Below are positions 15,946 through 18,989 of a stretch of DNA of 18,989 nt, piece by piece. Source of the stretch: Pseudomonadota bacterium (lineage in GTDB: Bacteria; Pseudomonadota; Gammaproteobacteria; Burkholderiales; Gallionellaceae). The position numbers and the translations under genes are program-made. Positions within the stretch are counted from its first letter, which is position 1, and every line of letters begins with the position of its first letter. The stretch lies in the NCBI GenBank assembly GCA_021847165.1, contig JAJZUH010000018.1, forward strand, positions 1 through 18,989, given 5' to 3'. The notes beneath the pieces are model-generated. The model saw only the letters and a list, made by a program, of their open reading frames with translations, made no database searches and had not been told where the DNA came from.

Positions 15946-17106
15946 TTACATGGCCTTCTGGAAATAAGCCAGTGCCTCCTCGTGTTTGCCCAGCTTTTCG
16001 GCCAGCTGACCGAGCGCCGCATAGGCTGCCGGGCTCGACTCCAGGCTGAGGCTGGCGTCCAGGTAGCTCTGCGCCTTGCCCCACAATTGCTGATGCATGC
16101 AGAGCTTGCCCAGGGCGAGCAGCAACCCGGCATCGTCGGTATGCTGCTTCAGCCATCGTTCGGCCTGTTCGATCTGGGCGATGTTGTCGTCGTTGCGGCA
16201 TTCGCCATACAGGGCGACCAGCTCGCTGTCCCATTGCGCATTGAGACTATCGGCGAGCAATTGCTGGGCACTCTTGCAGTCGCCCAGCTTGCTGAACGCT
16301 TCAGCCGCTGCTGCGGCGATCTTGCCGCGATGCCTGAACTCGCCCGGAATCGATTTCCACACGCTGCGCAAGGTGGCGATATCCAGTGCCTGGCTGCGCA
16401 ATTTTTCCAGCCAAGCCTGCTGGCGCATCTGCGTGGCCACCGTCTTGTCGATCGCGTTGCGTTTCTCCAGCTGCGCCATCACCTCGAGCACGGCATCCCA
16501 GTTGCGCGCCTGCTGCTGCGCTTTCAGTTCCAGGCTGAGCGCGCCGATGTGCTTGTGCATGCCGGAGTCGCTCAGCTCTTTCAGCGAATTGAGCGCCGAT
16601 TGCGGCTGCTTCTGGTCGAGCAGGAACTCGGTCTTCGCCATCAGCCGCATGGTCGATTCGCCCACGGTCTTGCCCTCGGCGCCCGCCAGATAGGCATCGC
16701 GCCGGTCGAATTCGCGCAACTCATGTGCGGCGCGCGCAGCGACGATGGAGTTCAGTCCCGATTTCTCGCCCAGCTCCATCGCGCGAACCGCGGCTTTCTC
16801 CGCTGCCGCAAAACGCCCTTCGAAATAGGCCTTCAGCGCCTCGATCATTGCGGCGCGGCCCTTGCTCGTGGCGCGTTCTTCGCGGAAGGCGCGCACATAC
16901 TCGGGCAGGCGCAGCGTCACCACGGCCAGGCGCACCAGCAGATAGCACAACGCGAACCCCGCCCCCAGGGCAAACACGAACAGCGTGAGCGACATCTCGA
17001 TCTTGTAGGGCGGATAGACGAACTGGACATAGCCGGGATTGCGTGCCGCCAGCATTACCGCTACGGCGGCAGCGAACAGGCCGAGCAGCCAGAGCAGGTG
17101 TTTCAT
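15946..17106 (-). CDS. hemY: HemY-like TPR membrane protein of the heme operon
   Basis: 386 residues. Two N-terminal membrane helices (about 3-21 and 39-62) are followed by a helical TPR-rich cytoplasmic or periplasmic domain. The HemY_N pattern is clear in ARNPGYVQFVYPPYKIEMSL and in EALKAYFEGRFAAAEKAAVRAMELGE. The C-terminal repeats end AALGQLAEKLGKHEEALAYF. In proteobacteria this protein is encoded after hemCDX and is thought to organise or support late tetrapyrrole steps. It is not the Bacillus coproporphyrinogen oxidase that shares the name. The start overlaps the hemX stop by four bases (ATGA), implying translational coupling. Confidence 0.93.
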   Translation of the reverse strand: MKHLLWLLGLFAAAVAVMLAARNPGYVQFVYPPYKIEMSLTLFVFALGAGFALCYLLVRLAVVTLRLPEYVRAFREERATSKGRAAMIEALKAYFEGRFAAAEKAAVRAMELGEKSGLNSIVAARAAHELREFDRRDAYLAGAEGKTVGESTMRLMAKTEFLLDQKQPQSALNSLKELSDSGMHKHIGALSLELKAQQQARNWDAVLEVMAQLEKRNAIDKTVATQMRQQAWLEKLRSQALDIATLRSVWKSIPGEFRHRGKIAAAAAEAFSKLGDCKSAQQLLADSLNAQWDSELVALYGECRNDDNIAQIEQAERWLKQHTDDAGLLLALGKLCMHQQLWGKAQSYLDASLSLESSPAAYAALGQLAEKLGKHEEALAYFQKAM

Positions 17107-18188
17107 CGCGCGCCCCGTTCGTGCGATATGCGGTAGTTGCGCACCGCCTCCAGGCTGCCGCTGATATCCGGCATGTCGATGGCGATGTTGGATGCAGCCA
17201 GCTTCTGCAAGGTTGCGAGCGCCTGCGCGCTGTCGGCCGCCTTGACGTCGAAATAGCGCTTGAGCCATTCCTGCGAGGTCTTCAGGTCGCGGCGGAAACT
17301 GACCTCGTCGCGCGTGAGCAAGGCCATGCGTGCGGAAAGCAGGCGCAACTTCAGGTTCTCGCGCAGGAAGAAGGTCTGCGTCGGCGACAGCAGGGGCATC
17401 TCCTCCCGCTCCGTGTTCTCGATGCGCACCAGGTACTTCGTTTCCTGCCACACCTCGCCCCAGAAGCGCTTCCATGCACCTGCAGCCGGTTCGGCGACCG
17501 CTGCGGGTTTCTGCGCCTGGATATGCGCATCCTGCGCCAGCGGCAGGCCGTCGATCGCGCCGACCACCCCATCCAGGCGCAGATTGATGGCCGGCACATC
17601 GATATTGGGCAGGGCGCGCAGCCTGTCGATGTCCTGGTCTATGCGCTTCTTCAGGCTGGCGAAGACCGGCCGCTGCAAACGGCTCTCCGCCTGCTGCATG
17701 GCAATCAATGCCGCCTTCACGTTGGAGGACAGCTGCAACTGCTGGCTGGCGATGAGCAGCATCTGCTCCACTTCCGCCAGTGCCGTCTGGTCGCGGCTGC
17801 TCGACATCTCCTGATACAGGGCTTCCAGCGCGGCACGCTGATTCTGCGTTTCCGCATATTTGCTTTCCACCAGGCCGAGCTTGCCGCCGAGTTCGCGCAC
17901 CAGTTCCTGGTTCTGCGCCAGCAACATCTGGTTGGCCTTGTTCGCCGCCTCCACCTCGGACAGGCGGCGCGCCACCTCCTGCTGCGTCTGGTTGAGCTGG
18001 GTGTGCGCATCCAGCCATTGCCAGATGAAGATCACCACCAGCACCAGCAAGGTGAGCTGCGTCAGGGTCAGGCGCGAAAACAGGTCGGCCAGACGGTGGC
18101 CGCCTGCGGGCCGCGGCGGCGTGCCTGCCGGTTCAGGCGTCGCGCCGGCCTTGTCGGCAGATGATGGGGGCTGTACTGATTCGCTCAT
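17103..18188 (-). CDS. hemX: HemX-like membrane protein of the heme operon
   Basis: 361 residues from the ATG at 18188, five bases after the hemD stop. An earlier in-frame ATG at 18209 would overlap hemD by 17 bases and has no ribosome-binding site. A Pro/Ala-rich cytoplasmic segment (1-38) is followed by one membrane helix (about 41-59, LTQLTLLVLVVIFIWQWL) and a coiled coil (about 62-125). The rest is the HemX domain, with KRFWGEVWQETKYLVRIENT and FFLRENLKLRLLSARMALL. Members are often labelled uroporphyrinogen-III C-methyltransferase, but no SAM-binding methyltransferase domain is seen, so that label is not supported here. Its place between hemD and hemY fits an accessory role in tetrapyrrole synthesis. 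Confidence 0.93.
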   Translation of the reverse strand: MSESVQPPSSADKAGATPEPAGTPPRPAGGHRLADLFSRLTLTQLTLLVLVVIFIWQWLDAHTQLNQTQQEVARRLSEVEAANKANQMLLAQNQELVRELGGKLGLVESKYAETQNQRAALEALYQEMSSSRDQTALAEVEQMLLIASQQLQLSSNVKAALIAMQQAESRLQRPVFASLKKRIDQDIDRLRALPNIDVPAINLRLDGVVGAIDGLPLAQDAHIQAQKPAAVAEPAAGAWKRFWGEVWQETKYLVRIENTEREEMPLLSPTQTFFLRENLKLRLLSARMALLTRDEVSFRRDLKTSQEWLKRYFDVKAADSAQALATLQKLAASNIAIDMPDISGSLEAVRNYRISHERGAR

Positions 18189-18192
18189 GGTT

Positions 18193-18960
18193 TCATTTCC
18201 GTCTGTCATGCGCCCATGCTACCAAACCCGACAACAGTCCGTCATCTCCGGCCCCGGTGACGTATATATGCTGCCAGCCTTGTTGCCGCGCCGCTTCGGC
18301 GATGCGCGCGTGCCCCACGAACAGCGGCACTGCCATCAGCTTGTCCCGCACCGAAGGCCCCGGCAATTCCCGCAAGTGGGTCAATGCCTCGCTGCTCGAC
18401 ACCGCCACTGCATGCGGCTGCCTTGCCAGCAGCGCATCCACGTCAAGCGCGGGCTTGCTGCGCCGATAGCACGCGACATATTCCACCGTTGCCCCCCTGG
18501 CCCCGAGCGTGTCGCCCAGCAACTCGCGCCCGCCGTTGCCGCGCAGGATCATGACCCGCCGTCCGGCCACCTGCTGCAGTTCGGGCAGTGCCAGCAGGGC
18601 CTCGCTGTCGGCTCGACCGGATGGTGCAATGACCCGGGAGACACCCTGCTCGTGCAGGGCCTTCGCGCTGCCCTGCCCGACGGTCGCGATCAGCAGTGAC
18701 GGCGGCAACCCGCCTGCAGCGCGTATCGCCTCCATGCCGTAATGCACGGCATTCGGGCTGACGAAGATCGCAAGATCGGCCTGCTGCAGGCGGGATAGCT
18801 GCTCATGCAATGCTTGCGGGTCGCTTGCGGGCTCGATCTCGAGCAAGGGGAAGGAAAATGGCGCGCCGCCCAGTTGTTCGATCCGCCGCAGCAGGTCGAC
18901 GGCTTGTGCACGCGGTCGCGTGATGACGATAGTGAGTCCGCTGAGCGGAAGATCAGCCAT
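18193..18960 (-). CDS. hemD: Uroporphyrinogen-III synthase
   Basis: 255 residues, normal for the family. It cyclises hydroxymethylbilane to uroporphyrinogen III with inversion of ring D. The family is poorly conserved, but the expected landmarks are present: GLTIVITRPRAQA at the start, FVSPNAVHYG (66-75), VGQGSAKALHEQG (94-106), PSGRADSEALL (113-123), RGNGGRELLGDTLGARGATV and the late VSSSEALTHL. The ATG at 18960 overlaps the end of hemC by eight bases. The following hemX begins within a few bases of its stop, so the four hem genes form one tight unit. Confidence 0.93.
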   Translation of the reverse strand: MADLPLSGLTIVITRPRAQAVDLLRRIEQLGGAPFSFPLLEIEPASDPQALHEQLSRLQQADLAIFVSPNAVHYGMEAIRAAGGLPPSLLIATVGQGSAKALHEQGVSRVIAPSGRADSEALLALPELQQVAGRRVMILRGNGGRELLGDTLGARGATVEYVACYRRSKPALDVDALLARQPHAVAVSSSEALTHLRELPGPSVRDKLMAVPLFVGHARIAEAARQQGWQHIYVTGAGDDGLLSGLVAWAHDRRK

Positions 18961-18989
18961 TCAGTGCGGCCAGGATCTCGCCCGCACCC
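18953..18989 (-). CDS. hemC: Hydroxymethylbilane synthase, last residues only
   Basis: Reading in from the right edge on the - strand, one frame gives GAGEILAALNG and then TGA, matching the GAxEIL..xxNG ending of porphobilinogen deaminases. It overlaps the hemD start by eight bases. Only 11 residues are visible, so the call rests on this ending plus the hemC-hemD gene order. Confidence 0.65.
   Translation of the reverse strand, partial: GAGEILAALNG

Overview
The window looks like a GC-rich chromosomal segment of a betaproteobacterium. My best guess is the Nitrosomonadales side (Gallionellaceae- or Methylophilaceae-like). The basis is the hemC-hemD-hemX-hemY order, the apaG/mltA pair, the rpe-gph-trpEGD run, and a plant-type-ferredoxin flavin reductase of the kind usually annotated as CDP-6-deoxy-glucoseen reductase. 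The lineage is an inference, not a measurement. I see no IS element, phage gene, CRISPR array, tRNA or rRNA.

Layout. (1) 1-356, + strand: the C-terminal end of a lipid A lauroyl acyltransferase. (2) 411-5676, - strand, reading leftward: a membrane sensor histidine kinase, a soluble Ser/Thr kinase fused to two receiver domains, apaG, and mltA. (3) 5677-6228: a 0.55 kb divergent intergenic region with a plausible rightward sigma70-like promoter and a short palindrome. (4) 6229-12770, + strand: rpe, gph, a previously unmarked trp leader peptide with a nested RNA structure, trpE, trpG, trpD and a RelA-type (p)ppGpp synthetase that ends before the ACT domain. (5) 12834-15768: an atypical SDR (-) divergent from a [2Fe-2S]/FAD/NAD(P)H reductase (+), then on the - strand a small lipoprotein with an I9/subtilisin-propeptide-like fold pattern and a secreted retropepsin-like aspartic protease. 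(6) 15946-18989, - strand: hemC (last residues only), hemD, hemX, hemY, tightly overlapping.

How the genes work together. The rpe-gph-trp run looks like one transcription unit: rpe and gph overlap by one base, trpE/trpG/trpD gaps are 2-12 bases, and only the 111-base gph-trpE gap is sizeable. That gap holds a 15-codon leader ending in Trp-Arg-Trp-stop. Its RNA can fold so that the trpE Shine-Dalgarno sequence is paired, which suggests tryptophan-responsive control of translation rather than a classical terminator. The gene after trpD is not trpC but a relA, linking amino-acid starvation signalling to the operon by position. The two-gene signalling unit at 2057-5676 appears to wire a two-component sensor to a eukaryotic-type kinase. 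The hem genes make uroporphyrinogen III and its membrane-associated accessory proteins.

The most interesting items are the trp leader, the ACT-less RelA behind trpD, the kinase-receiver-receiver fusion, and the I9-like lipoprotein next to the aspartic protease.
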